64,000 nucleotides of DNA from Gallaecimonas pentaromativorans (GTDB lineage: Bacteria; Pseudomonadota; Gammaproteobacteria; Enterobacterales; Gallaecimonadaceae): assembly GCF_003751625.1 (NCBI RefSeq), contig NZ_RJUL01000002.1, positions 310,001 through 374,000 on the forward strand, written 5' to 3'. The position numbers and the translations under genes are program-made. Under the pieces are notes generated by a model that worked only from the letters and a program-made list of their open reading frames with translations, was not told the DNA's origin and did not search any database. Positions within the stretch are counted from its first letter, which is position 1. The number at the start of each line of letters is the position of its first letter. This document shows, piece after piece, positions 26,796 to 37,491 of this stretch.

Positions 26796-28244
26796 ATGAA
26801 GCATAAAGGAATCATAGCGGCCCTGCTGAGCGTGGCCATGGTCAGCCCCCTGCCGGTGGCGGCCAATAGCGATCTGCCCCAGATAGGTACCGCAGGCCTG
26901 TCTGTACTGAGCCTCGAAAAAGAAGAATTGCTCGGAGAACTCTACACCTACCAACTGCGCGCTCAAGCCCCCATGGTGCGTGACCCGCTGGTCACCGAAT
27001 ATATCCAGGCCCTGGGCCACCGGTTGGTGTCTCACGCCGATAACGTCAATTATCCTTTTGATTTCATGGTGCTCAACGTCAACGAGTTGAACGCCTTCGC
27101 CTATTTTGGCGGCCACGTGGCCATCTTTACCAAGATCATCACCGAAGCCGACGACGAAGACGAACTGGCCTCGGTGATGGCGCACGAGATCTCTCACGTG
27201 ACCCAGCGCCATCTGGCCCGCAAGATGGAAGAAAGCCAAAAGAGCATGCCGCTGACCATCGCCAGCATCGTCGGCTCCATCTTGGTGGGCATTGCCAACC
27301 CGGAGCTGGGCATGGCCGGTTTGCAGGCCTCCATCGCCGCCAACCAGCAGTTCAGCATCAACTACACCCGCTCCAACGAGGCCGAGGCTGACCGGGTAGG
27401 CTTTAATACCCTCTACCATTCGGGGTTCGACCCCATGGCCATGGCCGACTTCTTCCAAAAGCTGGTGGACCAATACCGCTTTGTATCCAAGCCGCCGGAA
27501 TTCTTGCTCGACCACCCGTTGTCCGAAACCCGGGTAGCCCAGGCCCGTACCCGTGCCATGCAGCTGCCCAAGGTGATCCGCAAACCCTCCCTGGATTTCG
27601 AGCTGGTCAAGATGCTGCTGCGCACCCAGTACGGCGATCCGCCGGACAAGGTTAAACCGCGCCTGGAAAACGAGTTAAAGAACCACGAATACGTCTTTGA
27701 AGAGGCCATCCACTATGGCCTTGGCCAGGTGGCCCTGATGTCTGACGACTACCAAGGCGCCCTGGATATCGCCAACAAGCTGCTCAAGGCCTCGCCCCAC
27801 AGCCTCTATTACAAATCGCTCAAGGTCGACGCCCTTATCGGCCTTGACCGCGGGGAAGAAGCGGCCCGCTTTTTGGCCCCCGAGGCCGAGATCCGCCCCA
27901 ACAGCCCGGTGGTGGCCCTTAACCTTGCCAACGCCTGGGTGCGAGCCGACAAAGGCAGCGAGGCCATCAAGGTGCTGGAGCCTTATCTTTATATTCACCC
28001 TGATGATTCCCTGGCTATGGATCTCATGATCCAGGCTCAGGCCCAGGTGAAGGATGTGGGCGAGCGCGAAGCCTGGCAGGCCGAAAAGCTGGCCTATCTT
28101 GGCGCCTTTGACCGCGCCATCGGCCATTTCAACAACGCCTACAAGGCGCTGGGCGACAACGTTATCGAGCAGCGGCGCATCGAAGGGCGTATCGCCCAGC
28201 TTCGGGCCAAAAAAGCCCGCTTCGAGGCCTTGCAGCGCCGTTAG
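26796..28244 (+). CDS. bepA: Periplasmic M48 metalloprotease and chaperone BepA
   Basis: 482 residues with an N-terminal signal (MKHKGIIAALLSVAMVSPLPVAANS). The zinc protease motif HEISH is at 130-134 with the third ligand in NEAEADRVGF. A C-terminal TPR array (about 290-480) includes ALDIANKLLKASPHSLYY and VALNLANAWVRADKG. BepA (YfgC) degrades or rescues stalled LptD and BAM substrates. The neighbours perM and yfgD are as in E. coli. Interestingly the window also encodes BamC, a partner of the same complex. Confidence 0.95.
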   Translation: MKHKGIIAALLSVAMVSPLPVAANSDLPQIGTAGLSVLSLEKEELLGELYTYQLRAQAPMVRDPLVTEYIQALGHRLVSHADNVNYPFDFMVLNVNELNAFAYFGGHVAIFTKIITEADDEDELASVMAHEISHVTQRHLARKMEESQKSMPLTIASIVGSILVGIANPELGMAGLQASIAANQQFSINYTRSNEAEADRVGFNTLYHSGFDPMAMADFFQKLVDQYRFVSKPPEFLLDHPLSETRVAQARTRAMQLPKVIRKPSLDFELVKMLLRTQYGDPPDKVKPRLENELKNHEYVFEEAIHYGLGQVALMSDDYQGALDIANKLLKASPHSLYYKSLKVDALIGLDRGEEAARFLAPEAEIRPNSPVVALNLANAWVRADKGSEAIKVLEPYLYIHPDDSLAMDLMIQAQAQVKDVGEREAWQAEKLAYLGAFDRAIGHFNNAYKALGDNVIEQRRIEGRIAQLRAKKARFEALQRR

Positions 28245-28295
28245 CACCCATGGGCTCGGGCCGTTACAATAGGCCAGAGCCCAAAGGAGACACAG

Positions 28296-29176
<881 letters not shown>

Positions 29177-29307
29177 TCTTCGGCCGCCGTCCCCTGGCGG
29201 CCTGCTTTCCTTTACAAGGCGCCACTTCCCCTGCCCTGGCAAAGCACTTGATTTGCAGCTAAAAACACCACAACCTCTTTACATCATGACAACCAGAGAG
29301 TGTGGCG

Positions 29308-31239
29308 ATGCAGTTATTTACAAGGACGATTGGGCCTGTTGGTGCCTGCCTGCTGATGCTAAGCGGCTGCGGCGGTGGCGGCTCCAGTGGCGTGAGTGAC
29401 GTGGTTACCCAGCCGGTAACCGAGCTTACCATCAGCGGCGACAGCCAGGCCCTGACCGGCGATGCGGTGGGCCTGGTCGCCACCTTGCCCCAGGGCAGTT
29501 ACCGCCAATACAGCTGGACCCAGCTAAGCGGCCCCACTGTCGAACTGCTCTCAGCCGGGACTGCCGGTATCGGCTTTGACGCCAGCCAGGCCGGCAGTTA
29601 CCAGTTTCGCTTTACCGCTACCCGCAGTGACGGCAGCACCTTGAGTAAAGACGCCAGCCTGACCGTTACCGACACCAGCGCCCCCCAGGCGCAGCTGCGG
29701 GTTGACCGGGCGGTAAGCGAAGGGGCCGAATTTTCCCTGCGCCTCAACGCCACCGGCATCAGCAATGTCAGCAGCTGGTCGTTTCGCCAGCTCTCCGGGC
29801 CCAGCGCCACCCTGGAAACCAGCAGTAGCGAGCCGGTATTGTTTGTGACCGCCCCCCAAGTGAGCGGCGATGCGGTAATGACCTTTGAAGGCACGGCACA
29901 AACCGACGCTGGTACGCTGACCGACACCGCTTATATTGTGGTGCGTAACCGCGCCGAGGTAACCAGCCCCTATTTTTGCAATGGCAGCGGCGATAACTGC
30001 GCCACCACCAGCCCCCTGGCCTATGTCAGGCCCTACCGCAGCGACAGCCCCTACGCCAGCGTGCTGGCAAATTGCGTTTATTCAAACCAGCTAACCGCCA
30101 ATAACCTTTGCACTATCAATACCCTGCCGCCACTTGGGCTAAACACCGACACCCCCAGCGTGGACGCCATTCTCGATAGGGTGCTGGTGTCCAATACCTG
30201 GATGGGCGAGCGCTTTGCCTACTTTTTGGAAAACCTCGACCCGAACGACGACTTTAAAACCCTGCTGGGGGCCACCACCGCCATCGTGATTTCCAGCGAC
30301 GTGCGCCCGTCTTTCTACTGGGCCCTGACCGGCACCATCTACCTTGACCCGGACAGCCTGTGGCTGACCCCGGCCGAGCGGGATCTCATCAACGAGCAGC
30401 CCGACTACCGGGCCGGTTTTGGCGACGACTTGCAGTTCGTGATGCCCTGGCGCTATGTCAAAGATGACGCCTACGCCTTCTCCAGCACCGATCCCCAGGC
30501 CCGCCAGACCCGCACCATCGAAGCCATGGGCCTGGATTTAGGCTCGCTGCTCTATCACGAACTGAGCCACGCCAACGATTTTATGTCTCAGGCCAAGCGC
30601 CAGACCGGCCTTAGCGGCAGCGATACCTTCCTGACCGCTGCCACCAACCCGCCGCTGCTCTCAGATCAGCTCACCAACGGCTATCCGCTGCAATCCAATG
30701 AGATGTACGGCCTGGGCCAGGTACGCTTTTTTGGCGACAACGCCGATGTTACCCAACAAGGCTACCTGCCAAGCGATGTGGCCGGGTTCTTCTTCCCGGA
30801 CCGGGCCAACGATTTTTACAACTACGCCAGCACCCGCGAAGACTTGGCCATGCTTTTTGAAGAAACCATGATGAAGCTGCGCTACGGCATAGACCGGGAT
30901 ATCGCGGTCACCAACAACCCCGCTTCTCCCACCAGCAGCAATGATTACCTGGTTTATCGCGGCCAGCGTAACCGCATCGGCGCCGCCAATATTCGCCCTC
31001 GGGCGCTGTTTGCGGTGCAAAACATCTTGCCCCAGGTCTACGACGATGCCGCAGCCCTGCTAACCGGCCTCACCCCCACCGAGCTTTGCAGCAATGAGGG
31101 CTGGCTGGATAACCTCACCCCGGCCTGCGCCACCAGCCTTGGGGTGTTGAGCAAGCGGGCGCGGGTGAGCGACACCCCGGTGCCCTACCGCTTGTTGCAG
31201 CGCGCCCACGACCGAGTGCTGCCCCTTCCCAAGCCCTGA
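29308..31239 (+). CDS. Large lipoprotein with Ig-like repeats and a zinc-peptidase motif
   Basis: 643 residues from the ATG at 29308 (AGAGAG at 29295-29300); a GTG at 29302 is in frame. The lipobox is LMLSGCGGGG (C19). Two PKD/Ig-like beta domains follow (about 35-125 and 130-215), each with QLSGP and a terminal LTV or YIVV strand. The C-terminal ~400 residues contain LLYHELSHANDF, i.e. HExxH at 417-421, and a later LFEETMMKL (E518/E519) that could be the third zinc ligand. This suggests a surface-anchored metallopeptidase, though no family is recognised. It sits between yfgD and hda, where E. coli has nothing. Confidence 0.75.
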   Translation: MQLFTRTIGPVGACLLMLSGCGGGGSSGVSDVVTQPVTELTISGDSQALTGDAVGLVATLPQGSYRQYSWTQLSGPTVELLSAGTAGIGFDASQAGSYQFRFTATRSDGSTLSKDASLTVTDTSAPQAQLRVDRAVSEGAEFSLRLNATGISNVSSWSFRQLSGPSATLETSSSEPVLFVTAPQVSGDAVMTFEGTAQTDAGTLTDTAYIVVRNRAEVTSPYFCNGSGDNCATTSPLAYVRPYRSDSPYASVLANCVYSNQLTANNLCTINTLPPLGLNTDTPSVDAILDRVLVSNTWMGERFAYFLENLDPNDDFKTLLGATTAIVISSDVRPSFYWALTGTIYLDPDSLWLTPAERDLINEQPDYRAGFGDDLQFVMPWRYVKDDAYAFSSTDPQARQTRTIEAMGLDLGSLLYHELSHANDFMSQAKRQTGLSGSDTFLTAATNPPLLSDQLTNGYPLQSNEMYGLGQVRFFGDNADVTQQGYLPSDVAGFFFPDRANDFYNYASTREDLAMLFEETMMKLRYGIDRDIAVTNNPASPTSSNDYLVYRGQRNRIGAANIRPRALFAVQNILPQVYDDAAALLTGLTPTELCSNEGWLDNLTPACATSLGVLSKRARVSDTPVPYRLLQRAHDRVLPLPKP

Positions 31240-31240
31240 C

Positions 31241-31270
31241 AAAAAAGCCCGCATGATGCGGGCTTTTTTA
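31241..31270. terminator. Bidirectional terminator between lipoprotein gene and hda
   Basis: AAAAAAGCCCGCATGATGCGGGCTTTTTT between two convergent stops; it overlaps the last codons of hda. Confidence 0.85.
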
Positions 31271-31960
31271 TAGGTCCAGGGTCTGTTTGACGAAAGGAAT
31301 AGTGAGCTTTCGCTGAGCGGCGATAGACGCCTTGTCCAGCAAGTCGAGGGCGTCGAACAGCGCCCGCATCTCCCGTGACAGGCGATTGAGCAAAAAGCGC
31401 CCCACATCGTCCGGCAGGGTAAAGCCGCGCAGGCCAGCGCGCAGCTGCAGCGCCGCCAATTTACCTTCGTCATCCAGTGGGTGCAGCTGGTAGGTCACCC
31501 CCCAGTCGAGCCGGGAGATAAGGTCGGGCAGCACAATGCCCAACTGCTGAGGCGGCGCCTGGGCGGTGATGATGAGGTGGGCGCCGTCGCGGGTTTCCAG
31601 GGCGCGGTTGTACAAATCGAAGATCTGGCGCTCCCAGGCAGCGTCGCCGGCAATGGCGCCCACATCATCGATACAGACCAGCGCTAACTTTTCCATGCCT
31701 TCGAGCATGGCTGGCGCCATTTGGTCGCGGGCCTTGAGCGGCAGGTAGGCGGCCGGGGCGCCGCGCTCGGCGGCCAGGGCGCAGGCGGCGTGCAGCAGGT
31801 GGCTGCGCCCGCTCATGCCCTTACCCCACAGATAAAGCACCCTTTTTCCTTCGGCCCGGGCGGCCCCTTTGACTGCCGCCACCACCTGGGCGTTGTCACT
31901 GGGGTAGAAACTGACGAAGGTCTCGTCGTCAGGCAGCTGTACGGCCAGGGGTAACTGCAC
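31268..31960 (-). CDS. hda: DnaA regulatory inactivator Hda
   Basis: 230 residues, DnaA-paralogous AAA+ protein. With the sliding clamp it stimulates hydrolysis of ATP on DnaA and limits re-initiation of replication. The N-terminal QLPLAVQL is the clamp-binding motif; YLWGKGMSGRSHLLHA is the Walker A region, and LVCIDDVGAIAG the Walker B. Sensor arginines sit in SRLDWG and SREMRALFD. Position beside uraA-upp matches E. coli. The DUF2066 gene is just 9 bp upstream, so they are probably co-transcribed. Confidence 0.95.
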   Translation of the reverse strand: MQLPLAVQLPDDETFVSFYPSDNAQVVAAVKGAARAEGKRVLYLWGKGMSGRSHLLHAACALAAERGAPAAYLPLKARDQMAPAMLEGMEKLALVCIDDVGAIAGDAAWERQIFDLYNRALETRDGAHLIITAQAPPQQLGIVLPDLISRLDWGVTYQLHPLDDEGKLAALQLRAGLRGFTLPDDVGRFLLNRLSREMRALFDALDLLDKASIAAQRKLTIPFVKQTLDL

Positions 31961-31969
31961 TGGGCGTCC

Positions 31970-32974
31970 TCATCGATTCACAAAATGGTACTGACCATCA
32001 GGGCCGGCCTCGAAGTGGCGGCTGAGGGTCAAGGCCTGGCTGAGCTGGGTCTGGTCGCCCCGCAGTTGCAGGCTGAAAGTTACGGCCCCGGCTTTGACAT
32101 CGGTCACCTCGGCATCGGCCACCACCGGCAGCTTTTTCAGCTCGTCCAGGGCTTTGAGGTAATCCTCGGCGCGGCCCACACCCAGCAGGGTTATCTCATT
32201 GCGCTGCGCGGACAGATTGCCTTTGACCGCCAGGTTGGCGGCGAGCTGGTCGGTGAGGTCGTCTACCAAGGCGCGCATGGCGGCCTCGGGGCTGTCGCCA
32301 GTGACCTGGCCGCTGAGGCTAATGGCGCCGCTGAGTTGCCAATCGGCGGCGTAGCCCTGGCCGTTCGGGGTCAGACGCGCCATCACAAACTGGGCCGCCT
32401 TGTAGCGGCTGGAGGCGTCACTGACCGGCTCGTCAAAGCGGCCCCACACATCCAGCACGTCGAGCTTGACCTTGTCGTCCAGATCCCAAAGCGGCAGCAC
32501 GACCGGCAGGCCACGCTGCTTGCCTTCGTCCACGGCGGCCTTGGCCAGCAGCGGCCTTGAGGCGTCGCTCACCATATCGCGCTGGCCGCTGGCATCCTGA
32601 ATGGCAACCCACAGCAAGGTGGTGGGGCGCTCTGCCCCCCAAACGCCATAGCCGTGTTGCCAGATGGCCTGGTCCAGCAGGTGCTGGTCAAAGGCGGCAT
32701 AAAGCTCCAGGCCATCATCCCCTTGCTCATAGCGATAGGAGAGCACATAGGGGGACGGGTCGTTAAGTAGCTCGGCCAGCTCCGGGGCGCTGGCAGCCTC
32801 GCTGCTGCCGGTCACCCGCACCAGGGTCTGAGCCATAGCGGCTTTGAGGGCCGCTTCACGGGCGGTATCGGTTTGGCTCTTGATAGCCACCTGGCTGCGA
32901 TACAACTCGCCCACCGGCACTGCAAAAACCTGGCTGCAAAACAGCGTAAGGCAAACAAAAACAAAGGATTTCAT
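31970..32974 (-). CDS. DUF2066-family exported protein
   Basis: 334 residues from the ATG at 32974, which has GGAG seven bases upstream; four extra codons upstream are possible. A signal peptide (MKSFVFVCLTLFCSQVFA) is followed by a domain starting VGELYRSQVAIKSQTDTAREAALKAAM and VRVTGSSEAASAPELAELLNDP, typical of DUF2066, which in vibrios and shewanellas lies next to hda. Function unknown; predicted periplasmic. Operon with hda. Confidence 0.85.
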   Translation of the reverse strand: MKSFVFVCLTLFCSQVFAVPVGELYRSQVAIKSQTDTAREAALKAAMAQTLVRVTGSSEAASAPELAELLNDPSPYVLSYRYEQGDDGLELYAAFDQHLLDQAIWQHGYGVWGAERPTTLLWVAIQDASGQRDMVSDASRPLLAKAAVDEGKQRGLPVVLPLWDLDDKVKLDVLDVWGRFDEPVSDASSRYKAAQFVMARLTPNGQGYAADWQLSGAISLSGQVTGDSPEAAMRALVDDLTDQLAANLAVKGNLSAQRNEITLLGVGRAEDYLKALDELKKLPVVADAEVTDVKAGAVTFSLQLRGDQTQLSQALTLSRHFEAGPDGQYHFVNR

Positions 32975-33025
32975 GGCGTTCTCCATGCCGGAAAGCCCCG
33001 ATCATAGGGGCAGCGCCCCCCTGAC

Positions 33026-34276
33026 TCAAGATGGATGCTGTTCCCTGGGTAATACCAGGTTCAGTAATACCGCCACCAGGGCGCACAAACTGATGCCCTG
33101 GAGGGTAAAGGAACCGAGGCCAATCACCATGCCGCCGATGCCAAATACCAGCACCACAGAGCAGATAACCAGGTTGCGAGGCTGGGCCAAATCCACCTGG
33201 GCCCGCACCAGGGTGTTAATGCCCACCGCCGCGATGGAGCCAAACAGCAACACCATAATGCCGCCCATCACCACCGAAGGAATGGACTGCAGCGCCGCCC
33301 CCAGTTTACCCACAAAGGCCAGTACCACCGCAAAGCCAGCGGCCCAGGTCATGATGCGCGGGTCAAAGCTTTTGGTGAGGGTAACGGCGCCGGTTACCTC
33401 GGAATAGGTGGTATTGGGTGGGCCACCAAAGCAGGCCGCCAGGGTAGTGGCCAGGCCGTCCCCCAGCATGGTGCGGTGCAGGCCGGGTTTTTTAACGTAA
33501 TCCTTGCCTGTGACGGTGCCGATGGTGAGTACGTCTCCGACGTGCTCGATGGCCGGAGCAATGGCCACCGGCAGCATCCACAAAATGGCGTCCCAGCGAA
33601 ATTCGGGGGTGGTGAAGTGCGGAATGGCAAACCAGGCAGCGGCCGCCACCTTATCAAAGGACACGATGCCCATGGCCAGGGACAACAAATAGCCGACGAT
33701 GATGCCCGAGATAATAGGGATGAGCTTAAAGATGCCGCGGGCAAAAATGGCTACCGCAAGAGTCGTGGCGAGGGCCGCCATGGAGATAGCCAGCGCCTTG
33801 GCAGGCTCTACCAGCTGCTCGGCGCCGTTACCGGTTTTACCCATGGCCATGTTGACGCCAAGATGGGCTAGGGAAAGGCCAATCACGATGATAATGGGCC
33901 CCACCACCACCGGCGGCAGCACCCGCTCGATAATACCGACGCCGCGAATCTTGATAACCAGCGACAGCAGCATGTAAACGCCGCCACAGGCCGCCAGCCC
34001 GCCCAGGGTGGCTGGCAGACCAAACTGCTGGGTGCCCATCACCACCGGCGAGATAAAGGCAAAGCTTGAGGCCAAAAACACCGGCACCTGGCGCTTGGTG
34101 ACCAGTTGGAACAGCAAGGTGCCGGCGCCTGCGGTAAAAAAGGCCACGTTGGGGTCAAGGCCGGTCAGCAGCGGCATCAGCACCAGGGCGCCAAAGGCCA
34201 CAAACAGCATTTGGCCGCCGATAAGGGCGCGTTTGAAGGGATTGTCGATATGGAACGGATCGGCAGTCACAGACAT
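33026..34276 (-). CDS. uraA: Uracil permease
   Basis: 416 residues with about 14 membrane segments of the nucleobase:cation symporter-2 family. PNVAFFTAGAGTLLFQLVTKRQVPVFLASSFAFISPV, and the substrate-binding PAIEHVGDVLTIG with GDGLATTLAACFGGPPNTTYSEVTGA, are the UraA signatures. It imports uracil with protons across the inner membrane. It follows upp, with a terminator-like hairpin between. The start at ATG 34276 is preferred to the upstream TTG. Confidence 0.95.
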   Translation of the reverse strand: MSVTADPFHIDNPFKRALIGGQMLFVAFGALVLMPLLTGLDPNVAFFTAGAGTLLFQLVTKRQVPVFLASSFAFISPVVMGTQQFGLPATLGGLAACGGVYMLLSLVIKIRGVGIIERVLPPVVVGPIIIVIGLSLAHLGVNMAMGKTGNGAEQLVEPAKALAISMAALATTLAVAIFARGIFKLIPIISGIIVGYLLSLAMGIVSFDKVAAAAWFAIPHFTTPEFRWDAILWMLPVAIAPAIEHVGDVLTIGTVTGKDYVKKPGLHRTMLGDGLATTLAACFGGPPNTTYSEVTGAVTLTKSFDPRIMTWAAGFAVVLAFVGKLGAALQSIPSVVMGGIMVLLFGSIAAVGINTLVRAQVDLAQPRNLVICSVVLVFGIGGMVIGLGSFTLQGISLCALVAVLLNLVLPREQHPS

Positions 34277-34297
34277 GAACAATTTCTCTGAGCAATA

Positions 34298-34320
34298 TTA
34301 AAAACCCGGCCAGCGCCGGG
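34298..34320 (-). terminator. Terminator-like hairpin between upp and uraA
   Basis: Minus strand: CCCGGC-GCTG-GCCGGG then TTTTTAA, in the 50-bp gap between the upp stop and the uraA start. It may lower uraA expression relative to upp, or be an attenuator. Confidence 0.65.
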
Positions 34321-34326
34321 TCGGGT

Positions 34327-34953
34327 TCATTTGGTGCCGAAGATCTTGTCGCCGGCGTCGCCGAGGCCAGGGATGATATAACCGTCTTCGTTCAGGCACT
34401 TATCGACCGATGCGGTGTAAAGCTCCACATCATTATGGGCCGCTTCCAGGGCCTTGATGCCTTCCGGTGCCGCCACCAGCACCAGCACCTTGATGTGCTG
34501 GCAGCCGCGCTTTTTAAGCAGGTCAATGGTGGCAACCATGGAGCCGCCGGTGGCGAGCATGGGGTCAACCACCAAGGCCACCCGCTCTTCAAGGTCGCCG
34601 CACAGCTTCTCGAAATACGGCACCGGTTCGAGGGTTTCTTCGTTGCGGTACATGCCCACCACCGAGACCCGGGCAGAAGGAATGTGCTCCAGCACCCCGT
34701 CCATCATGCCAAGACCGGCGCGCAGAATAGGCACCACTGTGACTTTTTTGCCCTTGAGCTGCTCAATCTCCACCGGGCCGTTCCAGCCTTCGATGGTGAC
34801 GGTTTCCAACTCGAAATCCTTGGTGGCCTCATAGGTGAGCAGGCTGCCCACTTCGGCGGCCAGTTCACGAAAGCGCTTGGTGCTGATGTCAGCTTCACGC
34901 ATCAGGCCCAGTTTGTGTTGGACCAGGGGGTGTTTGACTTCGCAGATCTTCAT
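34327..34953 (-). CDS. upp: Uracil phosphoribosyltransferase
   Basis: 208 residues, matching the E. coli enzyme. It makes UMP from uracil and PRPP for pyrimidine salvage. [40 protein letters not shown] (PRPP loop) and the C-terminal [17 protein letters not shown] are diagnostic. Start [16 protein letters not shown] at 34953; the frame stays open upstream but without family residues. Divergent from purMN, as in E. coli. Confidence 0.97.
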   Translation of the reverse strand: MKICEVKHPLVQHKLGLMREADISTKRFRELAAEVGSLLTYEATKDFELETVTIEGWNGPVEIEQLKGKKVTVVPILRAGLGMMDGVLEHIPSARVSVVGMYRNEETLEPVPYFEKLCGDLEERVALVVDPMLATGGSMVATIDLLKKRGCQHIKVLVLVAAPEGIKALEAAHNDVELYTASVDKCLNEDGYIIPGLGDAGDKIFGTK

Positions 34954-35037
34954 TCGAGCGCTCCCATTTCTTTTTACCGGCACAAAACCGGCCAATTTTA
35001 CCTTTTGCGGCCATGGGGAACAACGGAAAAAGCCGCG

Positions 35038-35075
35038 AGGAAAACGTTTCAACTTAAGCCCGGCCCGGCTACAAT
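35038..35075 (+). promoter_or_regulatory. purMN promoter with PurR-box candidate
   Basis: AGGAAAACGTTTCAAC at 35038-35053 keeps the central GAAAACGTTT of the PurR consensus but has a degenerate right end. A good -10 (TACAAT, 35070-35075) lies 17 bp past a weak -35 (TTTCAA, 35047-35052), so the box overlaps the -35, as expected for a repressor site. Confidence 0.6.
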
Positions 35076-35117
35076 ACGCCCCGCCCAAAAACCCCCAATT
35101 TGCCCTCGAGGAAGACG

Positions 35118-36158
35118 ATGAGCGAAAAACGCACGTCCCTGTCCTATAAAGACGCCGGTGTAGACATTGATGCAGGTAACGCCCTGGTAGAACGGATCAA
35201 AGGTGTGGCCCGCCGCACCAGCCGCCCTGAAGTAATGGGGGGCCTGGGTGGTTTTGGCGCCCTGTGTCAGATCCCCAGCGGCTACCAGGAGCCGGTGCTG
35301 GTTGCCGGCACCGACGGCGTCGGCACCAAGCTGCGCCTGGCCCTGGACTGGAACCGCCACGATGGCGTGGGCATCGATCTGGTGGCCATGTGCGTTAACG
35401 ACCTTATCGTACAAGGCGCCGAGCCGCTGTTCTTCCTCGACTACTACGCCACCGGCAAGCTGGACGTAGACGTGGCCGCCCAAGTGGTTGCCGGTATCGG
35501 TAACGGCTGCGAGCAATCAGGCTGCGCCCTGATCGGTGGCGAGACCGCCGAAATGCCCGGCATGTACGAAGGCGACGATTACGACCTGGCCGGCTTTTGC
35601 GTTGGCGTGGTTGAAAAGTCCAAAATCATCGACGGCAGCGGCGTCAGCGAAGGCGATGCCCTCATTGCCCTGCCCTCCTCCGGCCCGCACTCCAACGGCT
35701 ACTCCCTGGTACGCAAGATTGTGGAAGTGGCCGGTGCCAAGGCCGACACCATCGTTGACGGCAAGCCCCTGGCCGACCTGCTGCTCGAACCCACCCGCAT
35801 CTACGTCAAGCCGGTGCTGGAGCTGTTTCGCAAGGTGCGCGTAAAAGCGCTGTCCCACATCACCGGTGGCGGCTTTTGGGAAAACATTCCAAGGGTCCTG
35901 CCCGCCGATGCCAAAGCGGTAGTCAACGAAGCGTCCTGGCAATGGCCGGCCATCTTCAACTGGCTGCAAGCCGAAGGTAACGTCACCCGCGAAGAGATGT
36001 ACCGCACCTTTAACTGCGGTGTCGGCCTGGTGCTGGTGGTGCCTCACTCCCAACTGGAAGAGGCCCTGGCGGTGCTGACCGAGCAAGGTGAAAGCCCCTG
36101 GCACATCGGTACCATCGCCAAACGCGGCGACAGCGACAAAGCGGTAGAAATTCGTTGA
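35118..36158 (+). CDS. purM: Phosphoribosylformylglycinamidine cyclo-ligase (AIR synthetase)
   Basis: 346 residues, same as E. coli PurM in length. It closes the imidazole ring of AIR in purine synthesis. [48 protein letters not shown] and the C-terminal [11 protein letters not shown] are typical. Start at ATG 35118 after GAGGAAG. It overlaps purN by 4 bp. Confidence 0.97.
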   Translation: MSEKRTSLSYKDAGVDIDAGNALVERIKGVARRTSRPEVMGGLGGFGALCQIPSGYQEPVLVAGTDGVGTKLRLALDWNRHDGVGIDLVAMCVNDLIVQGAEPLFFLDYYATGKLDVDVAAQVVAGIGNGCEQSGCALIGGETAEMPGMYEGDDYDLAGFCVGVVEKSKIIDGSGVSEGDALIALPSSGPHSNGYSLVRKIVEVAGAKADTIVDGKPLADLLLEPTRIYVKPVLELFRKVRVKALSHITGGGFWENIPRVLPADAKAVVNEASWQWPAIFNWLQAEGNVTREEMYRTFNCGVGLVLVVPHSQLEEALAVLTEQGESPWHIGTIAKRGDSDKAVEIR

Positions 36159-36793
36159 AACGCCTGGTTGTCCTGATATCCGGTAGCGGCTCCAACCTGC
36201 AGGCGATCATCGACGCCTGCCAGGCCGGCACCGTGAACGGCCAGGTGGTAGGGGTTATTTCCAACAAGGCCTCGGCCTATGGCCTGACCCGCGCCGAAAA
36301 CGCCGGTGTCCCTACCCGGGTGCTCAGTCACAAAGACTTTGGCGACCGCGAAAGTTACGACGCCGCCCTGGTGGCGGCGGTTAGCGACTTCAGTGCCGAC
36401 TTGGTGGTGCTGGCCGGCTTTATGCGCATCCTGACTCCGGTATTCGTGAGCGCCTTCGAAGGCAAGCTGCTGAATATCCACCCCTCGCTGCTGCCCAAGT
36501 ACAAGGGGCTGGATACCCACCAGCGAGCTCTTGACGCCGGTGACAGCGAGCATGGCGTGTCGGTGCACTTTGTGACTGCCGAGCTGGACGGTGGCCCTGT
36601 CATCGCCCAGGCCAAGGTGGCCATTGAGGCTGCTGACAACGCCGACAGCCTGGCCGAGAAAGTTCATCGGCAAGAACATGTTATTTACCCCATGGTCTGC
36701 GCTTGGTTCGTTGACGGCAGATTGCAAATGGGCGAAGGTAAGGCCTGGCTTGACGGACAGGTTTTACCGCCATGCGGGTACGTAACGCACTGA
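36155..36793 (+). CDS. purN: Phosphoribosylglycinamide formyltransferase
   Basis: 212 residues from a TTG that overlaps the purM stop (TTGA). It transfers formyl from 10-formyl-THF to [55 protein letters not shown] (catalytic Asn/His) and [19 protein letters not shown] are characteristic. The last 22 bp overlap the next gene. Confidence 0.97.
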   Translation: MKRLVVLISGSGSNLQAIIDACQAGTVNGQVVGVISNKASAYGLTRAENAGVPTRVLSHKDFGDRESYDAALVAAVSDFSADLVVLAGFMRILTPVFVSAFEGKLLNIHPSLLPKYKGLDTHQRALDAGDSEHGVSVHFVTAELDGGPVIAQAKVAIEAADNADSLAEKVHRQEHVIYPMVCAWFVDGRLQMGEGKAWLDGQVLPPCGYVTH

Positions 36794-37491
36794 TATCGTT
36801 CATGGTGGCAGCGACGCTGTCGCTGCCTGCCATGGCATCCCCCCTTGTTTCCTACGACGCCACCTATAAGGTCTTGCGTAAAGGCAAAGCTCTGGGTATG
36901 GGCACGCGCAGCCTCAAACAGGACGGCGACACCTACATTCTGCACAACGCCTCAGACCTGAGCTGGCTTATCTTTTCCGACCAAAGAGAAGAGACCGCCA
37001 CCTTTACCCTGGGAAGCGATGGCCAGCAGGTGCAGGCCAGCCAATACCAATACAAGCGCACCGGCACCGGCCCTGACGACAAAGAAAGCGAAAGCTTTGA
37101 AGGGAACACGGTGCGAAGCGGCGGCGCCGGCATCAATGTCAAAGGGATGGTGTACGATCCCCTCTCCTACCAGCAGCAGTTGGCACTGGACTTGGCCGCC
37201 GGTAAAAAGGACGTGACCTACCACATCGTCAAGGAACTGAAAGAAAAGGTGTACCGGTTCCGGGTGGTGGGTGAAGAGCGCCTGTCCACCCCCTATGGCG
37301 ACCTCGACACCCTGCGGGTAGAGCGGGTGCGGGACAATTCCAGCCGGGAAACCCTGTTCTGGCTGGCCCCCAAGCTGCACTACACCCTGGTCAGGTTGTG
37401 GCAATCCAAGGACGGGGTTGAGCAGATGGAGCTGGTGCTGTCCGACTACAAAGAAGCCGCCGCCCCCACCGAGGCCGCTAGCCCCCAGTAA
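36772..37491 (+). CDS. DUF3108-family exported protein
   Basis: 239 residues, with a signal peptide ([22 protein letters not shown]) and a beta-rich body: LVSYDATYKVLRKGKALGMG, a central YDPLSYQQQLALDLAAGKKD and RFRVVGEERLSTPYGDLDTLRVERVR with a terminal FWLAPKLHYTLVRLWQ. This is the DUF3108 pattern (lipoprotein-binding/LolA-like fold predicted). It overlaps the end of purN by 22 bp, and its 3' end overlaps the convergent amidotransferase by 14 bp. Role unknown. Confidence 0.85.
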   Translation: MRVRNALISFMVAATLSLPAMASPLVSYDATYKVLRKGKALGMGTRSLKQDGDTYILHNASDLSWLIFSDQREETATFTLGSDGQQVQASQYQYKRTGTGPDDKESESFEGNTVRSGGAGINVKGMVYDPLSYQQQLALDLAAGKKDVTYHIVKELKEKVYRFRVVGEERLSTPYGDLDTLRVERVRDNSSRETLFWLAPKLHYTLVRLWQSKDGVEQMELVLSDYKEAAAPTEAASPQ

